Assembly: GCA_019637195.1 (NCBI GenBank)
Contig: JAHBWA010000099.1
Span: forward strand, 1 to 32,765
DNA from: Labilithrix sp.
GTDB taxonomy: Bacteria > Myxococcota_A > Polyangia > Polyangiales > Polyangiaceae
Direction of reading: 5' to 3'
DNA: 32,765 nucleotides
The notes beneath the pieces are model-generated. The model was not told where the DNA came from, made no database searches, and was given only the letters and a program-made list of their open reading frames with translations. The translations under genes and the position numbers were made by a program. Shown piece after piece: positions 17,175 through 25,882 of this stretch. Numbering within the stretch: the stretch's first letter is position 1; every line of letters begins with the position of its first letter.

Positions 17175-17318
17175 CCCGACGGCAAGCGGCTCGTGCTCCG
17201 CGATAACCGCGACGTCCGCACCTTTGGGTTGGTCGATCGCGACGCGGTGCTTGGACGCGCTCGCGCTGTGATCGTGAGCGAGGGTCATCCGTCCTACACG
17301 TCGCTTGACTGGGCTTGA
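17175..17318 (+). pseudogene. Possible C-terminal remnant of signal peptidase I
   Basis: The frame reads GRPDGKRLVLRDNRDVRTF then GLVDRDAVLGRARAVIVS before a TGA at 17316-17318. DNRD followed by R-x-FG-x-V and a V-x-GRA block is the box E region of LepB-type signal peptidases (GDNRDxSxDSRxxGxV). The usual Ser-x-Asp-Ser after DNRD is missing, and nothing upstream supplies the catalytic Ser/Lys domain. It is read as a short decayed tail, located just inside the att-like site. Confidence 0.45.
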
Positions 17319-17409
17319 CTGGGCTCCCGGCTTCGATACGAGCCCGGGGCCCACGTGATCTGACCGGCTCGGGGCAATCTCCGCGCACGGCTCGGCCCAA
17401 ACAATCGAG

Positions 17410-17415
17410 TACGCT
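17410..17415 (+). promoter_or_regulatory. Candidate -10 hexamer TACGCT for the lipoprotein gene
   Basis: TACGCT is followed by 8 bases and the ATG at 17424, with no Shine-Dalgarno site. Identical hexamer to that before the DUF3427 helicase gene. Confidence 0.45.
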
Positions 17416-17423
17416 CCGACGCC

Positions 17424-18626
17424 ATGTGGCGCCCGGCTTTCACGGCATCATGCCTTCTCGTCCTGTGCTCCCTCGGCGCGTGCCGGCGGGTTCCACGAAC
17501 GGGTGCGACGGCGGCGGACGCTCAGGCTGCGGACAGCGCATTGGGCGCGAACGGGACAGCGACGGCACCGTCGGCGACCGGCCCGCGCGACGGCGCCTAC
17601 GTGATCGCCGCGGACGCGCCGGCGTGGTCGACGACAGTGGAGGTGCTCGCGCGCCGTCCCGCGCCGATCTGGCGCCTCGAGCAGACGAAGGAGCACGTGC
17701 TCTGGACGGAGCCCGGCGCGTCCGGCGGCGCCTTCGCGATCGCCAAGGCGAAGCCACACGACGTGAATCGCGTCGTCAGCGCGCCGCTCTCGACACCGTC
17801 CGGGGCCCCGCAGGGCGCACACCTCGTCGCAGGGACCGCGGGAGCGTGGGGCTTTCCGTACGGAAGCTCCGCCGAGGCGAGGCAGATCCCCCTGCCGGAC
17901 GGAGCTGGAGGCGCCGTGCCGCTGCCGCCCGACGTCGCCGTGTGGAATGGTTCGCCGGTCGCCGCCGTCCTCGGCGCTGAGCTCGTCGTCGCGAGCTACC
18001 GGACGGACGCCGAGGGCTCGGTGCACGGCGTCCGGTTGCGCGCGATCTCGACGAAGGGCACGCGCGACTTGGCGGACGTCCCCGCTTCGCCGTCGGCGCT
18101 CGTCACGATCGGCGGGAGCGCCATCGTCGCGTTCGCTCCCGATGGTCACGGGCAGCATCATGTCATCGCGCGCGTCGGCAGCGACGCTCCGCTCTCAACC
18201 ATCGTCACGACCGACAGAGCCGTCGAGTCGCTCGCGCGCGGCGCGACGCTCGCGTGGTCCGAGCTGCTGCCCGACGGTCCTCGGCGCGAGCACGCGGTCC
18301 GCGTGCTCGACCGTGCCTCGAACGCCGCTCGATTCGTCGCGCGCACGGGGACGTCGCATCACCTGCAGACGTCGACGGCCCAGATCTGCTGGGCCATCAT
18401 CGAGCCCAAGCAGGGTCACACCGCATGGGATCGGAACGGCGAGCCGATCGGCCCCGTCGCGGCCTACGTCCTCTGCGCTCCGGTCGCGGGCGGGCGGGTC
18501 GAACGCGCTGTCGGACCACTCGACGCCCCTGCATTGGCGTTCGCCCTCGACGAGGACTTCCTCTACTGGGCGGTCCCGAAAGACGGGACGAGCTCCACGC
18601 TGATGCGACGGGCCGTCCCTCGATGA
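17424..18626 (+). CDS. Predicted lipoprotein, propeller-like, unknown function
   Basis: 400 residues. The N-terminus MWRPAFTASCLLVLCSLGAC is a lipoprotein signal peptide with lipobox LGAC (Cys20). A low-complexity Ala/Thr-rich linker runs to about residue 50, then repeated short strand motifs with Trp (HVLWTEPGASGGAFAI, LYWAVPKDGTSSTLMRR) suggest a beta-propeller such as those built from surface-exposed repeats. It resembles the lipoprotein at 2891-4285 in size and general style, not in detail. It lies inside the tRNA-bounded interval but looks like a typical resident gene. Confidence 0.65.
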   Translation: MWRPAFTASCLLVLCSLGACRRVPRTGATAADAQAADSALGANGTATAPSATGPRDGAYVIAADAPAWSTTVEVLARRPAPIWRLEQTKEHVLWTEPGASGGAFAIAKAKPHDVNRVVSAPLSTPSGAPQGAHLVAGTAGAWGFPYGSSAEARQIPLPDGAGGAVPLPPDVAVWNGSPVAAVLGAELVVASYRTDAEGSVHGVRLRAISTKGTRDLADVPASPSALVTIGGSAIVAFAPDGHGQHHVIARVGSDAPLSTIVTTDRAVESLARGATLAWSELLPDGPRREHAVRVLDRASNAARFVARTGTSHHLQTSTAQICWAIIEPKQGHTAWDRNGEPIGPVAAYVLCAPVAGGRVERAVGPLDAPALAFALDEDFLYWAVPKDGTSSTLMRRAVPR

Positions 18627-18732
18627 GCAGCACGCCACCGACGAATCCGCCGTTCATCGCGGGCAACAACGTCAGGTGAACGTCCTCGAGCAAGACCATG
18701 CTCGACCGAGCTCGGCTCGGCCGTCGATGCGC

Positions 18733-18915
18733 TCACGCTGAGGCCCGAGCTCGCCGCCTCGCTGCGAGGTCGACGACGACGGCTTGCTCCCTAGCTTCGC
18801 GCTCCGCCGGCGCCTCGAGCTCGCTCGCAAGCTTCACGACGTCCCCCATCGGCGCGCGGCTCGGCACGACCCACCATCGGCCGAGGAGAACCAGGAGAAT
18901 CAGAGCGGCTTCCAC
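18733..18915 (-). CDS. Possible small single-pass membrane protein
   Basis: 60 residues: MEAALILLVLLGRWWVVPSR gives one hydrophobic helix at the N-terminus, followed by a helical acidic then basic tail (VKLASELEAPAEREAREQ). Composition is plausible for a small membrane protein, but no homologue, promoter or Shine-Dalgarno site can be pointed to. It may be a chance frame. Confidence 0.25.
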   Translation of the reverse strand: MEAALILLVLLGRWWVVPSRAPMGDVVKLASELEAPAEREAREQAVVVDLAARRRARASA

Positions 18916-19014
18916 CGCGCCACCGGCAGACCCCCGAGGCCGATTCTCGCAAGTGTTTGACGTCGGTTCGGAACGGTCGAGCGCCAGATCTGCCGGGAAT
19001 GAAGGGGGTTGCGG

Positions 19015-19049
19015 CGATCACGGTGGCGAAGCCACCTCCGTCGTGATCG
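19015..19049. terminator. Strong hairpin downstream of jetD, possible terminator
   Basis: Arms CGATCACG...GTGGC and GCCAC...CGTGATCG pair around a GAA loop with a small internal bulge on the right arm. It lies about 200 bases beyond the jetD stop and between convergent genes. There is no T-run on either side, so it may instead be a Rho-independent-like relic, a binding site or part of a mobile-element end. Confidence 0.35.
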
Positions 19050-19248
19050 GTCGAGAGTGCCTTCCGTGTAGCAGTGTAGCAAGCGTCCTCGACGGGGCTC
19101 TCCGGGCCGTGACTCGGGGTGATCACGAGGCAGCGAGCGAGCTCGTTTCGGGCCGCAATCCGACTCGTTGGAAACGCACCGTGAGCTGTAAGTCGGCGGT
19201 CATGTGTATCGGGTGAATGATCTACCCATCCATGACCTTGTGGCAGCC

Positions 19249-20445
19249 TCATGTGTCCCCCGCGAAATGCTCGCGGAGCCTCTTCTTGACCCAAGCGAAC
19301 GAGATGCGCTCCTGCTCGAGGCGCACTTTCGGACCGAGACGGTCAGCGACGAGATCGTCGTACAGCTCAAGCTCAGCGGAGGTGAGCCGAGAGAGAGCGC
19401 CGGTGCAAGGCTTCGTCTCGATGGCCCACTGCGCCCGGTGAGCGAGTAACGTCTCTCGGTCCATCATGAGTGACCGCGCCGCTGGCAAGTGAGCACGGAG
19501 GCGATCGAGGATCGCGAAGCCGTGCGTGTCGATGTCGCCCCAGTAGTGCACGGCGACATTGTGGAGCCACGGAACCTGGCCGAGACGATCAAGCCCATAG
19601 CCGAGCCCGAAGATGACGATCGCTCGATGAACGTCGGGGAACGCGAGCCCGTTTATCTCGTTCTCGGTGAGGAAGACGCGTGAGATCGGTAAGGACAGAT
19701 CGGCGAACTCGACCGCCGTCGCGCCGACGTCGCGGAGCCCACTGACCGAGCACCGTGGGTCGAGGGCGCGAAATCGGATGACCGGCGGCTTCGAGCGAAG
19801 GCCGTACCTCCGGTCGAAGGCGCGGGCTCCCGTTGCCTCACGGTCGACCGCCTCGGACGGGAGCACGGCGTCGAGGAGCTCGGAGAGCACTCCGCGACGT
19901 GACTCGATGAACTTCGTGTCGATGCCGGGCAGCTCGATCTGGCGAACGTAAATGCCCGGTCTCGGGTTGTCGCGAAACCAGGAGACGACGGCGAGCACGC
20001 GCTCCCACTCGTCCGCGTGCTCGAGCACGACCAACGGCCGCTCCGCCAGCCAGTCGGTCAGCTCCGGGAATGTCCGCAGAGCGACCTCAGCGAGCGCACG
20101 GAAGCGCCTCGCCTGCTCGCTCTTTCGGACGAGGGCGAGCGCGTCGGCTTCGGTCGGCACGACGGCCGCGACCGGGATGCGGTTGCGACCGCGTTGTCGA
20201 TGGTCGATCTCCTCCCACTCGAGCACGTAGCCTGCGCGCCCTTCTATGCGGCTCGAGCTCTCGAGCGCGCTCGCCCACGCCCGCACGTCGTCGAACCGCT
20301 CGAGGATGTCGCGCGAGCTTGGGCGCGAGACCCGTATCCTTCGCGGGAAGAGCGCTTCACCCCGAAGCGCGGCGCCCAGGATCGTACCTCGATCCCACAG
20401 CTTCTTCACCTCTACGGTGATGTCTTCGGGCATCGTCCACCCCAT
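19249..20445 (-). CDS. jetD: Wadjet nuclease subunit JetD (DUF3322/DUF2220, Toprim)
   Basis: 398 residues. The N-terminal half (about 1-190) fits DUF3322, the arm/DNA-binding part; the C-terminal half (about 200-395) fits DUF2220 with a Toprim-type nuclease site: FLTENEIN with Glu261/Glu263 and WGDIDTHGF with Asp304/Asp306. All expected acidic residues are present, so it should be active. JetD is the topoisomerase-VI-like nuclease that cuts DNA after the JetABC motor has extruded a small circular plasmid. The start is 3 bases after the jetC stop; a second ATG four codons later (20433) is possible. It is the last gene of the operon. Confidence 0.93.
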   Translation of the reverse strand: MGWTMPEDITVEVKKLWDRGTILGAALRGEALFPRRIRVSRPSSRDILERFDDVRAWASALESSSRIEGRAGYVLEWEEIDHRQRGRNRIPVAAVVPTEADALALVRKSEQARRFRALAEVALRTFPELTDWLAERPLVVLEHADEWERVLAVVSWFRDNPRPGIYVRQIELPGIDTKFIESRRGVLSELLDAVLPSEAVDREATGARAFDRRYGLRSKPPVIRFRALDPRCSVSGLRDVGATAVEFADLSLPISRVFLTENEINGLAFPDVHRAIVIFGLGYGLDRLGQVPWLHNVAVHYWGDIDTHGFAILDRLRAHLPAARSLMMDRETLLAHRAQWAIETKPCTGALSRLTSAELELYDDLVADRLGPKVRLEQERISFAWVKKRLREHFAGDT

Positions 20446-20448
20446 CGA

Positions 20449-23400
20449 CTACCCGGCCCGAACTGCGCGCTCGGCGCGATACTCCTCGATCGTGAGATTG
20501 CGCAGCATCGAGCGGCGACCATCCTCGTTGTGAACGAACCCGACGGCCGCAACGTACGGCTCGATGACGTGGATCTTCTGGAGCGGGGTCACGATCAGGA
20601 GCTGCAGGCGGAGATTCTGGAATAGCTCCAGGCCGTAGCGAGCCGACTCGTCCGAGCCCCGGCCGAAGGCCTCATCGATGACGACGCAGCGGAACGCGCG
20701 TGGGCGCGCCACGTCCTTCTCGATCCCGAACTGGTAGGCGATGCTCGCCGCGAGCACGGTGTACGCGAGCTTCTCCTTCTGCCCGCCCGACTTCCCGCCC
20801 GTATCGGCGTAGTGCTCGTGCTCCTTATCATTCTCGCGCCATCGCTCCGAAGCGGCGAAGGTGAACCAGTTGCGGACGTCCGTGACCTTGCGCGTCCAGC
20901 GTCGATCCGCGTCGGAAGAGCCCTCACGCCCTCGGAAGCGCTCGATGATGCGCTTTACCTGTAGGAACTTCTCCTCCGAGTACGCGTCGTCGTGCGCGCC
21001 GCCGATCGCCCCTTCGGTGCATGCGCGCAGCTCCGCCTGGAAGTCGCGCACCTCCACGTCGGTCGCCGGTACCACCTCGAGGACGACAAATCGCCCAGGG
21101 TTGTAGTCGAGCGCGCGCAGCGATCCGTTGATGATCTCGATGCGCTCCTTGATGTCGTGTCGCTCACGATGGAGCTGCGACTGGAAGTTCGCCACTTCCC
21201 GGATCGTGTTCTCGTTGAGGAGCTCCTTGAAGCGGACCTCGAACCGAGGCAGGTCATCGCTTCGAAGCCGGTCGAGCATCGCCGCGTATTCGGGCGCTGC
21301 TTCGAGTGTCGCGTCGACTTCTTGGGTGTCGATCGGGTAGGCGTTCCGGTACGCTTGCATGTCGGCGACGACGGAGTCACGGAGCCGATCGGCCCGCTTT
21401 CCGAGCGCATCGATCCTGCTCTGGAGCGCGTCACGCAGCTCGCGCTCACGCGCGTCGCACGACTCGACGGTGAAGGGCTTGCCCTCGAGGAGCTCGCTCC
21501 TCATCTCGACGAGGTGCGGGAAAATGTCTCGGCGCACCTCCTCGGAGGCGGCGGCCTCGCGCTCCGCCGACTCCTCGAACATGTCTTGGGCCTGCTTGCG
21601 CAAGAGGTGCTGGTTCTCGCTGCGCGCATTGAGATCTTTCAATGTATCGACGGCGCTCTTGATGTCGGCCTCGAGCTCCGTGAGCTGCGCTTCGAGCACA
21701 CGAAGCGCGTCCGACTCCGACTCGAGCCGCTGTCGCTCGTGGTCGAGCTCCGAGATCTCGACCACGAGAGGCTTCCAGTCGATCTCCCGAAAGCTCTTGA
21801 ACCCTGTGAGCTGCTCCAGTGCGCGGCGTGCGTCCTCGTGCGCGCGCTGCCTCGCCTCGTGGGCGGCGATGGTTGCCCCGAGATCCTGCATTCGCCCCTC
21901 GAGCTGCTTCGCTTTCTGCTCGAGGGCCTCGATCTTCGCCTTGTTCGACCACCCGAGCACATAGCGCGAGCGATCGTCGATACGGTGGCGATCGTCCTTC
22001 TCGTGGCGTCCTTCGCTGCCCTTAATTTGTCCGTTCCTCGTGATCGCCCGCTTCTCTCGTCGAAACTCCTCGAGCGAGGTCGCACACGCGTAATCGAAGC
22101 GCCGCGCCAGCTCGGCGTCGAGCCACGGGTACATCGCCGAGTCTGGCTTGATGGAGAGCTTGCGAACGAGGCTCGAAGGCCCAAGAGAGGCCTGCGGCGG
22201 TCGAGTCGCGCTCTGGACGCGGAAATAGACGAGACGCTGCCCGAGGTGTGTCCGGTCGACCCACGCGCTCACGTCGCCGTAGTCGGCGGAGGGTACGAGG
22301 AGTGAGAGCGCGAAGCCGTGGAGGAGACGCTCAATCGCGCCCTCCCACTCGCGCGCGTCGCTCCGTACCTCGATCAGCTCACCTACGAAGGGGAGCGCCT
22401 CCTCTCGAATGCCCAGCTCGGCGCATAGCTGCGCGCGCACTGCGAGCGTGTGTGAAGGCAGGTTGCTGCGACGCCGCCTCAAAGACGCGACCTCAGTTGC
22501 AAGCTCGCTGTGCTCCCTCCTGAGCTCGCCGAACGCGACCTTCCTTTCGACGACTTCGTTCTGGATCTCTCCGAGGTCGTGGATCGTCCGGGCATACCTC
22601 TCCGCGACGAGCCGAACATTGTCGGCGAAGGCATCGGCGTCGACTGGCGCCGGGAGCTCGACGGCGCGACCGAGCACGAGGTACTCGGACGCTTTCTGGT
22701 GCCTAGCGTCGCGCTCCATCGTCTTCTGCTTGATGTCGGCGCGAAGTCTCTCGAGACGATCGCCGCCGTTCATGAAGATGGCCTGTTTGACGTCGTCGCG
22801 CTTCCTGCGAAGGTCGTCCTCACGCTCCGACGCCTCATCGATCCGGACCTTCAGGCGGTCGAGCTCCCCGTCGAGCGACGCGATCCGCCTCCGCAAGAGG
22901 TCGACCTTGATGGCGCCGAACCAAGGACGAAGCGCGTCGCGGCACGCGACATTCTCGGCCGCGGTTCGCCTCAGCTCTTCGATCTGTCGGCAGCCTATGA
23001 CCAACGGATCGAGCTTGTCGATCTGGGCCTTCGCCTTGAGGACCGCCTCGTGGGCGCGATTGAGATCGTCGAAGTGGACGATGAGCGCGTCGACGCGAGG
23101 TTCGATGGCGAGCGGAGGCAGCATGTGCTCTCGAACGAATTCAGTCAGACTCCCGACAGACTTCATCGACACGGTCTGATGAAACAGATCGAGAGCCTGC
23201 TCTCCATCGATGCCGAGCTTCCGCCGGAACGAGGCTCCGTACGGAGGGAACGTCTCGTGGACCTCCACGCGAGCGAGCTTCCGAAGCCGCTTTTTGAGGT
23301 CTACGACGTTCTCGCCAAAACCGGCGAAGTGCTCGGCGGTCGACAGATCCGCCTCCGCGACGACGAAGAAACGCGCCGGTTGGCCCTCGATATCCTTCGG

Positions 23401-23808
23401 CCAGAACACCTGCGCGATCGTGACGCTCGAGCCCGCGCCGAGAGACTCGGCAACGAAGCGCGCCAGGATGACGGAATAGGTGTTCGTCTCACGCAATGCG
23501 ACGGGACGCGCTCCCGCACCTTCTCCGCGCTCCGACTTGTAGTGCCCGAGCACATAGGACCGCAGCGTGCGCTCGCGCGCATCGGCCCCGGCGGCACGGT
23601 TGTAGGCGAGCCGCTGGGACGGAACGAGGAGGGTCGTGAGCGCGTCAACGAGCGTCGACTTGCCGGAGCCGATGTCCCCAGTCAGGAGCCCGCTCTCACA
23701 TCGCAGATTGAGCGTCCAGACACGCTCGTGGAAGGTTCCCCAGTTGTAGACCTCGAGCCGATCGAGGCGATATCCCTCGCGCGACTCGCCTTGCTGCCCA
23801 ACCGTCAC
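20449..23808 (-). CDS. jetC: Wadjet SMC-like ATPase JetC
   Basis: 1119 residues from the GTG at 23808, which overlaps the jetB stop (GTGA). Walker A GDIGSGKST is at residues 44-52 and the ABC signature SGGQ at about 1007-1010, with Walker B CVVIDE at about 1041-1046. Between them are two long coiled-coil arms and a hinge region (about 490-620), the MukB/SbcC-like layout. The protein is the loop-extruding motor of Wadjet. An extra 25 codons upstream of the GTG are Arg/Ala-rich antisense of jetB and are rejected. All ATPase motifs are intact. Confidence 0.94.
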   Translation of the reverse strand: MTVGQQGESREGYRLDRLEVYNWGTFHERVWTLNLRCESGLLTGDIGSGKSTLVDALTTLLVPSQRLAYNRAAGADARERTLRSYVLGHYKSERGEGAGARPVALRETNTYSVILARFVAESLGAGSSVTIAQVFWPKDIEGQPARFFVVAEADLSTAEHFAGFGENVVDLKKRLRKLARVEVHETFPPYGASFRRKLGIDGEQALDLFHQTVSMKSVGSLTEFVREHMLPPLAIEPRVDALIVHFDDLNRAHEAVLKAKAQIDKLDPLVIGCRQIEELRRTAAENVACRDALRPWFGAIKVDLLRRRIASLDGELDRLKVRIDEASEREDDLRRKRDDVKQAIFMNGGDRLERLRADIKQKTMERDARHQKASEYLVLGRAVELPAPVDADAFADNVRLVAERYARTIHDLGEIQNEVVERKVAFGELRREHSELATEVASLRRRRSNLPSHTLAVRAQLCAELGIREEALPFVGELIEVRSDAREWEGAIERLLHGFALSLLVPSADYGDVSAWVDRTHLGQRLVYFRVQSATRPPQASLGPSSLVRKLSIKPDSAMYPWLDAELARRFDYACATSLEEFRREKRAITRNGQIKGSEGRHEKDDRHRIDDRSRYVLGWSNKAKIEALEQKAKQLEGRMQDLGATIAAHEARQRAHEDARRALEQLTGFKSFREIDWKPLVVEISELDHERQRLESESDALRVLEAQLTELEADIKSAVDTLKDLNARSENQHLLRKQAQDMFEESAEREAAASEEVRRDIFPHLVEMRSELLEGKPFTVESCDARERELRDALQSRIDALGKRADRLRDSVVADMQAYRNAYPIDTQEVDATLEAAPEYAAMLDRLRSDDLPRFEVRFKELLNENTIREVANFQSQLHRERHDIKERIEIINGSLRALDYNPGRFVVLEVVPATDVEVRDFQAELRACTEGAIGGAHDDAYSEEKFLQVKRIIERFRGREGSSDADRRWTRKVTDVRNWFTFAASERWRENDKEHEHYADTGGKSGGQKEKLAYTVLAASIAYQFGIEKDVARPRAFRCVVIDEAFGRGSDESARYGLELFQNLRLQLLIVTPLQKIHVIEPYVAAVGFVHNEDGRRSMLRNLTIEEYRAERAVRAG

Positions 23809-24404
23809 GGCGCCTCCGGCTCGTCGCCCGCCAGCGCATGCCGCCGATACTCGGCCAGCCGAGCATCGAAGTCCGTCAGCCACTCGGCATCGACGAACGC
23901 CTTCAGCAGTCGCCGCACCTCGTACTGATCGTCCTTGCCGCGGAGGGGCTTCAGGAAGCCGAGCTCCACGACTTTCTGGATGTGCGCGTCGAGCCGATCG
24001 ACGAGCCTCGCCTCGTTCCCCGTGTCACCGAGAAAGAGGCGCACGAGCTCGATGATATCCACACGCGCGAGGACGAGGCGTGTCTCTCCGCTCGTCGCAT
24101 CGAGCTCTGCGAGCTTTCCTCGAAGGAGCGCGAGGAGCAAGCTGACCGGATAGCTGAGAGGCCGGCGCGGCACGAGACGCGGGAGGGGCGACGTGGAATC
24201 GTCCTGGTCCTTCTGGCGCAAGTACGCCAAACCGTCGGCTTCGTTGACGAGGAGATCGAGCCCGAGGATCGCGAAGTAGTCACGTGCCCTCGGCTGGAGC
24301 TCCACGAGGTTCGACCATGTCGCGGGGCTCGCTTCACGCTCGAGCACGCCTTTCATGAGGCTAATGAGCACGAGCGCGAGCGGATCTGCGGTCGGTTCGC
24401 TCAT
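23805..24404 (-). CDS. jetB: Wadjet KITE-like subunit JetB (DUF4194)
   Basis: 199 residues. The ATG at 24404 overlaps the jetA stop (ATGA, 24401-24404); the longer frame upstream is antisense-like and is rejected. Winged-helix-type segments: SYPVSLLLALLRGKLAELDA, DIIELVRLFLGDTGNEARLV, VVELGFLKPL, then RRLLKAFVDAEWL near the end, as expected for DUF4194. In the Wadjet complex this is the KITE subunit (MukE-like) that bridges JetA and JetC. Confidence 0.92.
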   Translation of the reverse strand: MSEPTADPLALVLISLMKGVLEREASPATWSNLVELQPRARDYFAILGLDLLVNEADGLAYLRQKDQDDSTSPLPRLVPRRPLSYPVSLLLALLRGKLAELDATSGETRLVLARVDIIELVRLFLGDTGNEARLVDRLDAHIQKVVELGFLKPLRGKDDQYEVRRLLKAFVDAEWLTDFDARLAEYRRHALAGDEPEAP

Positions 24405-25882
24405 GCGGACTTCCTGCGGTGACGCAAAAATAGCACCGTTGGGAACGTCGCGACGCGCGTCCGACCTTCGACGTCGAGCCACTCGATGCGCTCGGAGCGC
24501 GATTCGTCGATCACGGCATGTGCCGGATCGTCTGCAGCGATGCCGAAGTACGCGACGAGCTCCGCGAGCCCGAGCTCCAGCGGATGGCTCTCCACCACTT
24601 CGGTGAGCGTGACCTGATCGCGAGACTGAAGCGCTCGCCGAACGTGCGCAGCGAGCTTCGCCTTGTCGACGTAGACTTGGTCATAGAGGCTCGTTGCGTC
24701 GACGTTCTCTTCACCGGAGAAGACTTCGTGTGCGGTGACCTTGTGCTTCCGGGGCACCTTGAACAGCGGCCGATCGAGCGGGAGTGCGACCGCAGGCGCA
24801 TCGTCGTCGATCTCCATGAAGACGTCGGGCGGTTGCTCGTCGCGAACGGCGAGCGCGTGCTGTTCAACGCTCCTCAGGATCTGCATGATGCGGCGGTTCT
24901 CCAGCCACGCGCGATCGTCGAGATAGCGCCGAAGCTGCTGTGACAGCCGCGCGACCATTCGCTGGGCGACCTCACCGGCGGCGAGCCAGTCGTAGTGGAT
25001 CCTGCGCAGCCCTTGATCCGGAGAGAGCTCCTTCAGGGCGTCGAGCGAGAGGACCTTCTCGAGCAGCGTCGTAAGCTCTTCTTGGCGAGACGGTGCCATG
25101 AGCAGATCCCAAAAGGCGTGGAAGCTCCGCCCCTGGTCCGAATCACGGATCGCGTCGCGCCGCCCGAAGATCTCCTCGAGCAGCTCGCCCTTGCCCCCTT
25201 CCCACGTCGCGATGCGCTCGCGTACCGCGCGATCGAGCTCGCGAAAGTTCTGCTCGACTTCACGAAAGTCTGCGAGGAGCGCCCGCGCGGTCGAGGAGAA
25301 CTGGAGAAAGCGGTCACGGACCTGTGTGGAGTCCATGACGTCGATGTCGCCACGTCGCACGCGCTCGATCTCGGCGTCGAGCTGAGCTCTGCGCTTCTCG
25401 AGCTCGGCGAGACGCACGTCCGGATCCGCCTCGATGCCGTCAACGATCTGGCGCAACAGGTCGAATATCGTGAGCAGGCGCGACTCCGTGCCGACAAAGC
25501 GCCGCCGACGGAGGCTCATGACCCACTCGATGGCCTTCTCCGTGGCGGGGGTGATGTCGAAGTGAGGCTCGTCTCCGCCGCCTTCGGGGTAGTACTTCCG
25601 CAGCCAGCCGTGGTCGTCCCTCGCCCATTCGTCGAGATACTCGGATGCGCGCCGGGGAAACACCTGCGGACCGTGACGTTCACGCAGCCGCTCGATGTAC
25701 TCCTCGAGGGATCTGTGCAGCTCGTCGCGGGCCAGCGTCCGCACGTTGGGCGCCACGAAGCTCGCGAACAAGAAGCCGATGACGAACGGCGCATGATCCG
25801 CCCTGAGGAGTCGCCACGCCGGATGCGAGCGACGAAGCTCGTCGAGCGTCGTATGGTTCGGAGCGCCGACCGAGAGAGTCAT
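24401..25882 (-). CDS. jetA: Wadjet kleisin-like subunit JetA (DUF3375)
   Basis: 493 residues, the normal DUF3375 size. Start region DELRRSHPAWRLLRADHAPF then FVIGFLFASFV; a helical middle with LRRRRFVGTESRLLTIFDLL (the conserved FV-x-TESR-L block); and a C-terminal winged-helix part with VTLTEVVESHPLELGLAELV. JetA is the MukF-like kleisin that closes the JetC ring. Its ATG overlaps the rhuM stop (ATGA, 25879-25882). The Shine-Dalgarno AAGGAGGAG is encoded inside the last codons of rhuM (KKEE), which ties jetA translation to rhuM. Confidence 0.93.
   Translation of the reverse strand: MTLSVGAPNHTTLDELRRSHPAWRLLRADHAPFVIGFLFASFVAPNVRTLARDELHRSLEEYIERLRERHGPQVFPRRASEYLDEWARDDHGWLRKYYPEGGGDEPHFDITPATEKAIEWVMSLRRRRFVGTESRLLTIFDLLRQIVDGIEADPDVRLAELEKRRAQLDAEIERVRRGDIDVMDSTQVRDRFLQFSSTARALLADFREVEQNFRELDRAVRERIATWEGGKGELLEEIFGRRDAIRDSDQGRSFHAFWDLLMAPSRQEELTTLLEKVLSLDALKELSPDQGLRRIHYDWLAAGEVAQRMVARLSQQLRRYLDDRAWLENRRIMQILRSVEQHALAVRDEQPPDVFMEIDDDAPAVALPLDRPLFKVPRKHKVTAHEVFSGEENVDATSLYDQVYVDKAKLAAHVRRALQSRDQVTLTEVVESHPLELGLAELVAYFGIAADDPAHAVIDESRSERIEWLDVEGRTRVATFPTVLFLRHRRKSA

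Larger units (their letters stand above)
17054..17423. other. 370-base stretch with a tRNA 3'-end copy and a signal-peptidase remnant
   Basis: No intact gene. It contains the 18-bp tRNA-Gln 3'-end copy (17120-17137), a frame resembling the end of signal peptidase I (17175-17318), a 10-bp tandem duplication GCTTGACTGG (17303-17322), and the promoter hexamer for the next gene. Confidence 0.6.
18627..19248. other. 622-base stretch between the lipoprotein gene and jetD
   Basis: The two flanking genes converge here. Apart from a possible 60-codon minus-strand ORF (18733-18915) and a hairpin (19015-19049), no gene or recognisable remnant is seen. The sequence from 18950 on is somewhat less GC-rich than its surroundings. 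Confidence 0.5.
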
